Assembly (NCBI GenBank): GCA_050946835.1
Contig: JBMNVN010000001.1
Span: forward strand, 575,762 to 639,761
From: UBA1447 sp002329225
Lineage (GTDB): Bacteria; Bacillota; Clostridia; Oscillospirales; Acutalibacteraceae
Reading direction: 5' to 3'
DNA: 64,000 nucleotides
In this document: positions 15,909 to 24,256 of the stretch, in pieces
Layout: the number at the start of each line of letters is the position of its first letter
Position numbering within the stretch: position 1 is the first letter of the stretch
Position numbers and translations under genes: made by a program
Notes under the pieces: generated by a model
Database searches by the model: none
What the model saw: only the letters and a program-made list of their open reading frames with translations
Told to the model about the DNA's origin: nothing

Positions 15909-18379
15909 GGGATAAGCTGAAAGGCAAACGCATTATGGTCTGGACCTTCATGGGTAATTCCCGTATGTATGAAGCCCTGCGCGACTACGGCGACCGCATC
16001 GACACCATCGGTCTGTTTTCCTTCAAGGTGGATAAGACCGGCACGATTACCGAGAGCGGTGTTGCCATCAGCAATATGCTGACCTACATTGAAAAATGGT
16101 CCCACATCCGTTGGCTGCTTACTGTTGCCAATGACGGTGCCAACTCCATCTTTAAGGCTCTGCGTGATAATGTAAACGGTGCACAGGATAATTTCTGCTC
16201 AGAACTTGTACGCATCATGGAGAAGTATCCGTGGTGCAGTGGCGTGGATATCGACCTGGAAAAAGGCGATGATTATTCCACTCATGAAGCGTCTACGGCC
16301 ATGTTCAAGCACATCTATGAAACCGTCAAAGCCTATGACCCTACCAAGGAGATGAACATCTGCCTTCCGGGTATGACCTCGGTCAACGGTTCAGTCGGCG
16401 GTGAGAACTGGTGCGTGTATGGTGATCTGGATAAATACTGTGATACGGCATCCATCATGAGTTACGGTATGGCTTGGGCGGGTTCTGCACCGGGTCCCGT
16501 TTCTCCGAGAAGTTGGCTTGAAGGCATTTATGATTATGCCACCAAGGTAATGAACCCCGATAAGGTGTTCCTTGGTATGCCTGCCTATGGTTGGAACTGG
16601 CAGATATACGATACCCCGGAAAACCTCGGTAAGTATTATCGTGGTACATCCCACACCTATTATGCTGCAAAATATTGGATGCAGGGTCTGTATAACTTTA
16701 CCGATGATGCACCTCCGCAGCCTTTCATCCCCATTGTTTCCTATTGGGATGATTACGATATGGGACCGTGGGCATTGCCTCATGTGTATGACTACATGGA
16801 AGGCAGAGATGCTGTTTACAAGGAATATCCGCAGATGTCGGAAACCTACAACCGAAGAAGGTATCTGACCGCCTATGCCAAGCAGCAAAAGACGGAGTTC
16901 GGAGATATTATCATCGACCATAACGCAGAGCCGGACAGCTATGAAGGCGTGGTTTCTGTATCGGAAACTTTGGTCACCCTCGGAGATGAAGGCTCTGCTA
17001 CCTACAGTTTTACCATTGATGAGGCAGGCACCTACGATGTTGCCGTTCGCCTTTGCTATCCGTTTTGGGATAAAAACAGCATCTACGCATCGTTGGATGG
17101 CAGCACTGTCTACTTTTTCGAGGATAGGTTGTGGTGGCCGTATTGGAGAACTACCTTCTGGACTACGCTTGCCAAGGGAGTGAGCCTTTCTGCGGGAGAG
17201 CATACGCTGACCATTTCTGTCGGTGTAAACGGTGTGCAGTTTTATGGTTTCCGTGTATGTACCAATTTTTATGAAAACCCTACGGTGGGAGAAGCGGAAT
17301 ATACCCTTGCACCACGAAAATTCAAGGACGTGAACGGAAATATGGTGGGACCTGCTACGGGGTTCAAGCTGACACTTGAGATGCTCCGCAGAAAGCCTGA
17401 CTCGGCTCTTGTGTGGTATGAGGACTTCCGTGATGAAGAAAAGATACCGGAAAGTTATTGGACTGTTCTTTCCGGCGAGTGGGATGTGTGGCAGGAGGAT
17501 TTGCCCTACGGAGATACAAGCAGACCATACTCACAGCTTGAGGGTTACGGTCAGCTTGCGTGGAATTATAACGGTTTTTCCGATATCCATCTGAGGGCGC
17601 AGATTATCTTCCCGGAAGATGGTGGCGGCAAGGCAGGTGTGTTCCTCGGTTCATTATTCTGCTGTTTTAATTATGACAGCCAGTGCATCGAACTGTATGA
17701 GGGTTCTACGCTAAAAGGTAGTTATGCTACCAGTTTTTCCAAGACATCAAAGGCAGACCTTCGCAGTAATCCGAATGTCTACACCATTGAAATGCGAAAA
17801 CGCGGAAATAAGGTACGAGTGTATTCCTCTGCATCCAACACGCTGCGATTTACGGCAACGGTCAGTGATGTCAGTGGTTATGCGGGCATACGCTCTGATA
17901 ACAAGGTGAACTGTCAGTTGCTCCGTTTGGGCGATGCCTGGACATACGAGCCGTATGAGAGGTTCGATGTGGTGATGCCGGACGGAACGGAGACTACCTT
18001 CGGCAGGATTGAGCGTAGCAACTGCACATGGGATGAGGAGTTCCAGGTGTTCACGCTGACTTCCGATGTGGAGGAATCGACCACGAGGAGTGAAAGCATC
18101 TCTCTGGACTACGAATTTTACCATTCTCACATTATGCCACTTGAGTGTGGGAATGATTACAAGGTAAAAATTATCCCAAGGGACATCAACATTTGGATTT
18201 CACGATTGTTTCTTGGGGACTCGGACGGCTTTTCAATTCTGTATTACCAGGATGTGGACAGCCTGATCTATTGGGCGAACCAGGCAGCATACCGATGGAA
18301 ACTGCGAGGGATGTGTATGTGGTCCCTTGGGCAGGAGGATATGCGAGTATGGGAGTGGCTGCCCAAGCAAACTGAATAA
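15905..18379 (+). CDS. Tail-associated glycoside hydrolase family 18-like protein with inserted binding modules
   Basis: An 824-residue tip protein. Residues 1-330 carry GH18 barrel features: MVWTFMG, IDTIGLFSF, WLLTVAND, the catalytic DxDxE motif in SGVDIDLE (Glu about 119), IMSYGMAWAGS and FLGMPAYGWNW. Residues about 335-455 look like a CBM6/35-type beta-sandwich (SFTIDEAGTYDVAVRL, GEHTLTISVGVNGVQFYGF). Residues about 500-675 look like a LamG/DUF1080-type module (FRDEEKIPESYWTVLSGEW). The last 50 residues (FSILYYQDVDSLIYWA, then RGMCMWSLGQEDMRVWEWLP) resemble the final strand and helix of GH18, so the barrel appears to be completed at the far C-terminus. Likely cuts a host surface or peptidoglycan-linked glycan during adsorption. 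Confidence 0.83.
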   Translation: MRDKLKGKRIMVWTFMGNSRMYEALRDYGDRIDTIGLFSFKVDKTGTITESGVAISNMLTYIEKWSHIRWLLTVANDGANSIFKALRDNVNGAQDNFCSELVRIMEKYPWCSGVDIDLEKGDDYSTHEASTAMFKHIYETVKAYDPTKEMNICLPGMTSVNGSVGGENWCVYGDLDKYCDTASIMSYGMAWAGSAPGPVSPRSWLEGIYDYATKVMNPDKVFLGMPAYGWNWQIYDTPENLGKYYRGTSHTYYAAKYWMQGLYNFTDDAPPQPFIPIVSYWDDYDMGPWALPHVYDYMEGRDAVYKEYPQMSETYNRRRYLTAYAKQQKTEFGDIIIDHNAEPDSYEGVVSVSETLVTLGDEGSATYSFTIDEAGTYDVAVRLCYPFWDKNSIYASLDGSTVYFFEDRLWWPYWRTTFWTTLAKGVSLSAGEHTLTISVGVNGVQFYGFRVCTNFYENPTVGEAEYTLAPRKFKDVNGNMVGPATGFKLTLEMLRRKPDSALVWYEDFRDEEKIPESYWTVLSGEWDVWQEDLPYGDTSRPYSQLEGYGQLAWNYNGFSDIHLRAQIIFPEDGGGKAGVFLGSLFCCFNYDSQCIELYEGSTLKGSYATSFSKTSKADLRSNPNVYTIEMRKRGNKVRVYSSASNTLRFTATVSDVSGYAGIRSDNKVNCQLLRLGDAWTYEPYERFDVVMPDGTETTFGRIERSNCTWDEEFQVFTLTSDVEESTTRSESISLDYEFYHSHIMPLECGNDYKVKIIPRDINIWISRLFLGDSDGFSILYYQDVDSLIYWANQAAYRWKLRGMCMWSLGQEDMRVWEWLPKQTE

Positions 18380-18389
18380 CGGCTTTACG

Positions 18390-18420
18390 GGGTATCCGCC
18401 ATGTGGTGGGTGCCCTTTTT
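18390..18420 (+). terminator. Hairpin terminator between tail and lysis genes
   Basis: GGGTATCCGCC (18390-18400) pairs with GGTGGGTGCCC (18405-18415), mostly Watson-Crick with a few G-T pairs, and is followed by TTTTT. It separates the structural operon from the holin gene and may reduce but not block lysis-gene expression. Confidence 0.7.
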
Positions 18421-18454
18421 GCATACAAAGATTTATGAAAGCGAGGAATTTAAT

Positions 18455-18874
18455 ATGAAGGACTTATGGAACACCATTCAAATCATTTTTGCTGCCATTG
18501 GTGGTTGGCTCGGCTGGTTTCTTGGCGGGTTTGACGGTCTGCTCTATGCACTGATTATTTTCGTGGTTGTGGATTACATCACGGGAGTTATGTGTGCCGT
18601 TGTGGACAAGAACCTTTCCAGTTCGGTCGGGTTTAAGGGCATTTGTCGAAAAGTGTTGATTTTTGCGATGGCAGGAATCGCACACGTCTTGGATGCCAAT
18701 GTCATCGGTGACGGCAGCGTACTGAGAACGGCGGTCATTTTCTTCTATCTCTCCAACGAGGGTGTGAGCCTTTTGGAAAACGCATCCCACCTTGGTTTGC
18801 CGATTCCGGAGAAGATGAAGGATATTCTGGAGCAGCTCCATGACCGCAGCAACAAGGAAAGCGAGGGCGAATAA
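18455..18874 (+). CDS. Phage holin
   Basis: A membrane protein of the Cph1/toxin-secretion holin family (Phage_holin_4). The start is ATG 18455, with GAGGA just before it; this gives 139 aa. Three hydrophobic segments are visible at about residues 8-24 (IIFAAIGGWLGWFLGG), 28-47 (GLLYALIIFVVVDYITGV, a family signature) and 63-80 (ICRKVLIFAMAGIAHVLD), with another near 90-105. The C-terminus is charged. It makes the membrane lesion that lets the following amidase reach peptidoglycan. The genes are separated by one base. Confidence 0.92.
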   Translation: MKDLWNTIQIIFAAIGGWLGWFLGGFDGLLYALIIFVVVDYITGVMCAVVDKNLSSSVGFKGICRKVLIFAMAGIAHVLDANVIGDGSVLRTAVIFFYLSNEGVSLLENASHLGLPIPEKMKDILEQLHDRSNKESEGE

Positions 18875-18875
18875 T

Positions 18876-19820
18876 ATGAATTTACACAAACTCATTTTAA
18901 CGGAAAATGCCTGCTACAAGGCAGGTAGGAAAATTACGGTCAAAGGCATCATGGTTCATTCCACGGGTGCCAACAACCCGAACCTCAAGCGTTATGTGGG
19001 TCCTAATGACGGCTTGCTCGGTGAAAACCAGTACGGCAACCATTGGAATACCTACCATCCGGGCGGCAGAGAGGTCTGCGTTCACGCATTCATCGGCAAG
19101 TTGGCTGATGGCACGATTGCTACCTATCAGACGCTCCCTTGGAATCATCGTGGATGGCACGCCGGAGGCAGTGCAAATAACACCCATATCGGCTTTGAAA
19201 TCTGCGAGGACGGTCTTACGGATTATGCCTACTTCAAGAAGGTGTACCGTGAGGCCGTTGAACTTTGTGCCTATCTGTGCAAGGAGTACGGTTTGACTGA
19301 GCAGAATATTGTCTGCCACTCCGAGGGTTACAAGCAGGGTGTCGCATCTAACCACGGTGATGTGATGCACTGGTTTCCAAAACACGGTAAGAGCATGGAC
19401 ACCTTCCGTGCAGAGGTAAAGGCACTCTTGGCGACAGCCGATGAGGAGAAGGACGAAACTCCTGCAGAGCCTACGGTGACTTGTCCCGAAAAGCTGACCA
19501 CTGGCTATTATCGTGTTCGTAAGGATTGGAAGGACAGCAAGTCCCAGGTGGGTGCTTACCGCATCCTCTCCAATGCGAAAGCGGCGGCAGATAAGAACCC
19601 CGGCACTTTTGTTTTTGCCAATGACGGCACTGCCATCTATCCTACGGACAGCACAGCCGAGCCGGATTATCGTGTTCACACGGTGGTGAAGGGCGATACC
19701 CTTTGGGATATTGCCGTGCAGTATCTCGGCAAAGGCAGCAGATACACCGAAATCAAGAAACTGAACGGACTGACTTCCAATGTGATTTACAGCGGTTGGA
19801 AACTCAAGATTCCGAATTAA
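18876..19820 (+). CDS. Endolysin: N-acetylmuramoyl-L-alanine amidase with LysM
   Basis: A 314-residue lysis enzyme. Residues about 20-180 form an Amidase_2 (T7 lysozyme-like) zinc domain: GIMVHSTGANN (His 28), HIGFEICED (Glu about 108), VCHSEGYKQG and NHGDVMHWFPKHG near 160. Residues about 205-255 form a small module (YYRVRKDWKDSKSQVGAYRI) like those that bind cell wall or act as spacer. The end (about 268-313) is a LysM domain: YRVHTVVKGDTLWDIAVQYL to SGWKLKIPN. It cuts the amide link between muramic acid and the stem peptide. ATG 18876 is chosen over the upstream ATG inside the holin gene. Confidence 0.95.
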   Translation: MNLHKLILTENACYKAGRKITVKGIMVHSTGANNPNLKRYVGPNDGLLGENQYGNHWNTYHPGGREVCVHAFIGKLADGTIATYQTLPWNHRGWHAGGSANNTHIGFEICEDGLTDYAYFKKVYREAVELCAYLCKEYGLTEQNIVCHSEGYKQGVASNHGDVMHWFPKHGKSMDTFRAEVKALLATADEEKDETPAEPTVTCPEKLTTGYYRVRKDWKDSKSQVGAYRILSNAKAAADKNPGTFVFANDGTAIYPTDSTAEPDYRVHTVVKGDTLWDIAVQYLGKGSRYTEIKKLNGLTSNVIYSGWKLKIPN

Positions 19821-19823
19821 GAT

Positions 19824-19867
19824 GATGCCCTTTGAGGATTTTTCCTTGAAGGGCATTATTTTTTTGC
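19824..19867 (+). terminator. Rho-independent terminator after the lysis genes
   Basis: GATGCCCTT and AAGGGCATT form a stem of about 9-15 pairs, including wobbles, around a T-rich loop. A long T-run follows (about 19859-19865). It ends the late operon before the integration module. Confidence 0.85.
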
Positions 19868-19952
19868 CCATTTGGGGGTTCGATTTATCCTGTCTTTTCG
19901 CTTATAGGCAGAGGGGAACATTTCTACCGTTCCCCGGACTGGAGGAATTGAT

Positions 19953-20168
19953 ATGGAAGTAAGACAGATTGAAAATTTTCAGATACCAAATGCTGTGGCA
20001 CACGAAATCACACAGGAGGAATTGCAGCGTGAATTTGACTACTACAGGGCACAGCAGATGCTTGAAACAATGTTTATGTTCGGCATGATTTCTGTGGATG
20101 AATTCAACAAAATCACGGCACGGAATCGGAAAACTTTCTCCCCGTTTTTGGCAGAGATTATGCCCTAA
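19953..20168 (+). CDS. Small SHOCT-like protein upstream of recombinases (71 aa)
   Basis: ATG 19953 follows GGAGG. The protein has an N-terminal helix (ITQEELQREFDYYRAQQMLE) and a SHOCT-like short helical hairpin (MFMFGMISVDEFNKITARNR), ending FSPFLAEIMP. Small proteins of this design are often found directly before large serine recombinase genes in Clostridia mobile elements. A role as a helper or directionality factor is possible but unproven. Confidence 0.75.
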   Translation: MEVRQIENFQIPNAVAHEITQEELQREFDYYRAQQMLETMFMFGMISVDEFNKITARNRKTFSPFLAEIMP

Positions 20169-20229
20169 ATGACTTGCTATTTCAGCAATAGTACGGGAAT
20201 ATGTCACTACCAAAAAGTGAGGTGAGTTG

Positions 20230-21792
20230 ATGAAAAGGATAACAAAAATCGGGGTAAACGAGACCCCGTTACAGAAGAAAAAGATTAAGGTTGCCGCCTA
20301 CTGCCGTGTGTCTACGGCAAGTGATGAGCAGATTATTAGCCTTGAGGCACAAAAGGCCCACTACGAAGAATACATCCGTGCTAATGACGAATGGGAGTAT
20401 GTAGGCCTTTACTATGACGAGGGCATCACAGGTACTAAGAAAGACGGCCGTGCCGGACTTCTTTCCATGATTGATGATTGTGAGGACGGTAAGATAGAGT
20501 TCATCATTACCAAGTCTATCAGCCGATTTGCTCGAAATACAACGGACTGCCTGGAAATGGTGCGAAAGCTGACAGATCTGGGGATTTCCATTTTCTTCGA
20601 AAAAGAGAATATCAATACAGGGTCGATGGAAAGCGAACTGATGCTTTCTATATTAAGCAGCCTTGCTGAAAGCGAGTCGGTTTCCATTTCCGAAAACAGC
20701 AAATGGTCGGTGCAGAAACGCTTTCAGAACGGCACATTCATTATTTCCTATCCCCCATATGGATATGACAACGATAACGGAACGATGGTCATTGTGCCGG
20801 AGCAGGCAGAAGTCGTGAAAGAGATATTTGCTGCCTGTCTTGCGGGCAAAGGCACTCATGCAATTGCCAAGGAACTGAATGCTCGCGGTCTGAAAACCAA
20901 AAAGAATGGCAAATGGGGCGCGGGTGCAGTGAAGGCCATTCTTACCAATGAAAAATATACAGGTGATGTGATTTTTCAGAAAACCTACAGTGACAGCAGT
21001 TTTAACCGCCATCGAAATTACGGTGAGCGTGACCGTTTCCTTTGCGAAAATCATCATGAGCCGATAATCAGCCATGAGGATTTTGACAGGGTTCGCATGG
21101 TGCTTGACCAGAGAGCAATGGAAAAGGGTAACGGCACAGATACCTACCGATATCAGAACAGATATTGTTTTTCCGGCAGAATTAAATGCGGAGAGTGCGG
21201 TGATACCTTCAAGCGTAGGCAGCATTACAAGCCAAGCGGAAATTATGTGGCGTGGACTTGTGCAACGCATTTGGAACACAAAGAGCAGTGTTCTATGCTT
21301 TACATTTCCGATGAGGGCATAAAACTGGCTTTTCTGACACTGATGAACAAACTGGTCTACGGACATCAAGCAGTGCTGAAACCACTTCTCAGAACTCTGC
21401 GTGGTACGGATGATAAGGACAGATTGCTCCGTATTCAAGAGTTGGAACTCCGTATTGAGGGCAATACCGACAGAAAACAGATTCTTACCAATCTGATGGC
21501 AACGGGGGTCTTGGAGCCTGCCGTTTTCAACAAGGAAAACAATGCACTTCTGGAGGAGGAACAGCGGCTTCGTGCAGAAAAGGATAAACTGGTGAGTTTC
21601 GTTGGCGGAGACAAGGTCAGGATGAAGGAACTGCAAAAGCTGATGGCTTTCACCTCTAAGGGTGAGATGCTGACAGCATTTTCAGATGAAATGTTCCTTG
21701 GCTTTGTAGAGAGCATTACGGTGGAAACAAGGGAACTGATTGTATTCCACCTTAACTGTGGATTGAATTTAACGGAAAGGTTGGTGATTTGA
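20230..21792 (+). CDS. Large serine recombinase (integrase) 1
   Basis: About 520 residues. The resolvase-type catalytic domain comes first: YCRVSTASDEQ (catalytic Ser in VST, about residue 25), then TKSISRFARNTTDCLE with the conserved Arg. The recombinase DNA-binding domain covers about 155-270, with the pattern YPPYGYDNDNG. A zinc ribbon follows (CGECGDTFKRR, then WTCATHLEHKEQC) and then a coiled coil about 390-470. ATG 20230 lies behind GAGGTG; a TTG just upstream is an alternative. It ends directly before the ATG of the next gene. Confidence 0.93.
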   Translation: MKRITKIGVNETPLQKKKIKVAAYCRVSTASDEQIISLEAQKAHYEEYIRANDEWEYVGLYYDEGITGTKKDGRAGLLSMIDDCEDGKIEFIITKSISRFARNTTDCLEMVRKLTDLGISIFFEKENINTGSMESELMLSILSSLAESESVSISENSKWSVQKRFQNGTFIISYPPYGYDNDNGTMVIVPEQAEVVKEIFAACLAGKGTHAIAKELNARGLKTKKNGKWGAGAVKAILTNEKYTGDVIFQKTYSDSSFNRHRNYGERDRFLCENHHEPIISHEDFDRVRMVLDQRAMEKGNGTDTYRYQNRYCFSGRIKCGECGDTFKRRQHYKPSGNYVAWTCATHLEHKEQCSMLYISDEGIKLAFLTLMNKLVYGHQAVLKPLLRTLRGTDDKDRLLRIQELELRIEGNTDRKQILTNLMATGVLEPAVFNKENNALLEEEQRLRAEKDKLVSFVGGDKVRMKELQKLMAFTSKGEMLTAFSDEMFLGFVESITVETRELIVFHLNCGLNLTERLVI

Positions 21793-22227
21793 ATGACGGC
21801 ACACATTCCATACGGATATCGCATCGTAGACGGAAAAGCGGTTGTGGATGAAGTTCGGGCAGAACAGGTCAGAACTTTTTTCGAAGAATATATTTCCGGC
21901 AAGTCGCTGAAAGCTGCGGCGGAAGAAGTAGGTTTGAAGATTTTTCACGGCAGTGCTGGAAGAATGCTCCGAAATACCCACTACCTTGGGGATGACTATT
22001 ATCCTGCCATTATTGATAAGGAACTGTTCGATAATGCTGAAGAAGAAAGGCTGTCCAGAGCAAATCAGCTTGGCAGGGTCAGAGAATTAAAAGCCAAGGA
22101 AACGCCTGCTGTTCCCCTTCATTTTACAATGGGGCGACAGACAAAGGTTGTGTATGACCCTTACGAACAAGCGGAATACGCCTACAGTCTGATAGAAAGT
22201 GAGATGAATTTGAATGGAACCAATTAA
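21793..22227 (+). CDS. Recombinase-domain protein lacking the catalytic domain (144 aa)
   Basis: Starts immediately after the stop of recombinase 1 and overlaps recombinase 2 by 14 bases. Its sequence (IPYGYRIVDGKAVVDEVRAE, then FEEYISGKSLKAAAEEVGLK, then AGRMLRNTHYLGDDYYPAII) matches only the recombinase DNA-binding domain that in full enzymes follows the catalytic part. There is no YCRVST motif, no zinc ribbon pair and no long coiled coil. It is intact rather than decayed, so it may be a DNA-binding partner or modulator of the two full recombinases. Confidence 0.82.
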   Translation: MTAHIPYGYRIVDGKAVVDEVRAEQVRTFFEEYISGKSLKAAAEEVGLKIFHGSAGRMLRNTHYLGDDYYPAIIDKELFDNAEEERLSRANQLGRVRELKAKETPAVPLHFTMGRQTKVVYDPYEQAEYAYSLIESEMNLNGTN

Positions 22228-23785
22228 AAATATAACAGTGATTCCGGCGCGTAGGCGTGTCGGCAACACTGCAAAAGAATCAGAAATACCAAAACTTCGT
22301 GTGGCTGCTTACTGTCGAGTTTCTACTGATAGTGATGAACAAGCTACCAGTTACGAGGCACAGGTGGAGCATTACACCGATTATATCCGAAAGAACCCTG
22401 AATGGGAGTTTGCCGGAATATTTGCTGACGATGGAATATCCGGCACGAACACCAAAAAGCGTGAGGAGTTCAATCGTATGATTGATGAGGCTATGGAAGG
22501 AAACATCGACATGATTGTTACCAAGTCCATCAGCCGATTCGCAAGAAACACCCTGGACTGCCTGAAATACATTAGGCAGCTTAAGAAAAAGAACATTCCC
22601 GTGTATTTTGAAAAGGAAAACATCAACACGATGGATGCCAAGGGCGAGGTTCTGCTTACCATTATGGCGAGCCTTGCACAGCAGGAAAGCCAGTCCCTTT
22701 CGCAAAATGTAAAGTTGGGTTTTCAGTACCGATACCAACAGGGGCAGATTACAGTGAACCACAACCGTTTCCTTGGCTTTACCAAGGACGAAAAGGGGCA
22801 GTTGATTGTTGACCCTGATGAGGCGGTAGTGGTCAGACGCATTTTCAGAGAATACCTTGAGGGTGCAAGTTTGCAGCAGATTGGCAGAGGCTTAGAGGCT
22901 GACGGCATTTTAACGGGTGCCGGAAAGACCAAATGGAGAGCGGAAACCCTGCAGAAAATCTTAAAAAACGAAAAATACATCGGTGATGCCCTTCTTCAGA
23001 AGACCTATACGGTGGACTTTTTGGAAAAGAAGCGTGTACCGAATAATGGCTTGGTGCCACAATACTATGTGGAAAACAGCCATGAAGCCATTATCCCCCG
23101 TGACCTTTATATGCAGGTGCAGGAAGAAATGGTAAGGCGAGCCAACCTCCACAGCGGGCAGAATCGAAAGAAGCGTGTTTATAGCAGCAAGTACGCACTT
23201 TCAAGTATGGTGTACTGCTCCAATTGCGGAGAGATATATCGCAGGGTTGTCTGGAACAGCAAAGGAAAGAAATCCGTTGTGTGGCGTTGCTGCACCAGAA
23301 TGGAAAACGGTCCGGGAGCCTGCAATGCCGATGCCATCCATGAATCGGAACTTCAAAACCTTACGGTCAGAGCCATCAACATGACACTTGCTAAAAAGGC
23401 TTCGATGAATGAAACCTTGCAGAAAAATGTGGAGGCAGTGCTTACCGGAGCAGACGGAGTTCCCCTTAGTGAGATTGATAGCCGATTAGAGGAACTGCAA
23501 AAGGAACTGCTCCAGGTAGCAAACTCAAAGGGCAATTACGATGCCATCGCAGATGAGATTTATCGCCTTCGTGAAGTCAGACAGAATGCTTTGGTGGAAA
23601 ACGCAGAACGAGAAGGAATGAAAAAACGCATCAGTGAGATGCAGCAGTTTCTTTTAGAACAGACGCAGGGAATCACCGAATACGATGAGCAGTTGGTTCG
23701 CAGGCTGATTGAGAAAATCACGGTCTACGATGAGTGGGTCACAGTAGAGTTCAAATCCGGTACAAGCGTGAAAGTCAGAAGATAA
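22214..23785 (+). CDS. Large serine recombinase (integrase) 2
   Basis: 523 residues with the same layout as recombinase 1: AAYCRVSTDSDEQ (catalytic Ser), TKSISRFARNTLDCLKY, recombinase domain with NHNRFLGFTKDEKGQLIVDP, zinc ribbon YCSNCGEIYRRVVW and RCCTRMENGPGAC, then coiled coil about 420-490. The two full enzymes are clearly diverged paralogues. The three genes overlap or abut, which suggests one transcript and a joint role in integration or excision. A terminator follows, marking the end of the prophage genes on this side. Confidence 0.93.
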   Translation: MEPIKNITVIPARRRVGNTAKESEIPKLRVAAYCRVSTDSDEQATSYEAQVEHYTDYIRKNPEWEFAGIFADDGISGTNTKKREEFNRMIDEAMEGNIDMIVTKSISRFARNTLDCLKYIRQLKKKNIPVYFEKENINTMDAKGEVLLTIMASLAQQESQSLSQNVKLGFQYRYQQGQITVNHNRFLGFTKDEKGQLIVDPDEAVVVRRIFREYLEGASLQQIGRGLEADGILTGAGKTKWRAETLQKILKNEKYIGDALLQKTYTVDFLEKKRVPNNGLVPQYYVENSHEAIIPRDLYMQVQEEMVRRANLHSGQNRKKRVYSSKYALSSMVYCSNCGEIYRRVVWNSKGKKSVVWRCCTRMENGPGACNADAIHESELQNLTVRAINMTLAKKASMNETLQKNVEAVLTGADGVPLSEIDSRLEELQKELLQVANSKGNYDAIADEIYRLREVRQNALVENAEREGMKKRISEMQQFLLEQTQGITEYDEQLVRRLIEKITVYDEWVTVEFKSGTSVKVRR

Positions 23786-23806
23786 GAGAATATTCCCTAC
23801 AGTTAG

Positions 23807-23836
23807 CACCTTGCAGAAATGCAGGGTGTTTTCTTC
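23807..23836 (+). terminator. Rho-independent terminator after recombinase 2
   Basis: CACCTTGCA (23807-23815) pairs with TGCAGGGTG (23820-23828, one T-G pair) across a GAAA tetraloop, then TTTTCTTCT. The attachment site of a serine-integrase element normally lies close to this end, but its core cannot be identified without the other end. Confidence 0.85.
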
Positions 23837-23869
23837 TGTAAAAAGTTATAGGCAAATTTTGCGGGTATA

Positions 23870-23898
23870 TTGAAATTTTGGAAATTGTGTGGTATAAT
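23870..23898 (+). promoter_or_regulatory. Near-consensus sigma-A promoter for the XRE-type regulator
   Basis: TTGAAA (23870-23875), a 17-base spacer and TATAAT (23893-23898), with a TG one base before the -10 box (extended -10). Transcription would start near 23905 and lead into the small regulator gene. It is one of the best promoters in the window. Confidence 0.85.
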
Positions 23899-23954
23899 AA
23901 ATTATCTTATTTGTGTTAGAACTAATGAGCCTTGCGAATAGGAGCGGCAAATGT

Positions 23955-24167
23955 ATGATTAGAAACAATATAGAAGTAGATGTAAAAGTAAAGTGCATAG
24001 AGAATGAAACTACGCAGGCGCAGCTTGCTGAAACTATTGGAACAACAGGCCAGTATGTAAATCGCATCATCAAAAAGAAGGATGGCGTTGTGAATAAGAC
24101 CTTTGTGCAGATGCTTGAGGCTCTTGGATATGATATCGAATTGACCTATGTGAAACGAGAAGGATAG
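23955..24167 (+). CDS. Small XRE-type helix-turn-helix regulator (70 aa)
   Basis: ATG 23955 is chosen because AGGAG lies at 23940-23944; earlier in-frame ATG and TTG codons lack a ribosome site. The core TQAQLAETIGTTGQYVNRII is a helix-turn-helix of the Cro/C1 type, followed by KTFVQMLEALGYDIELTYV, typical of short one-domain XRE proteins. It sits alone after a strong promoter and may act as a local repressor. It may be prophage, cargo or host. Confidence 0.82.
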   Translation: MIRNNIEVDVKVKCIENETTQAQLAETIGTTGQYVNRIIKKKDGVVNKTFVQMLEALGYDIELTYVKREG

Positions 24168-24256
24168 ATTGGGCTTGGAAGAAATGTTAAAAGCCAGTCT
24201 TGCTGGGAGATTGGCAGGAAGAGAAAAATCTTGAATTTGGTACGAGAGGTGATGGC

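Noticed and set aside
1..23785. Genome-wide TGA recoding to explain the stop in the DUF5049-like gene
   Set aside because: Other prophage and host genes end in TGA with correct family lengths (for example at 6961, 7722 and 21792), so TGA works as a stop here.
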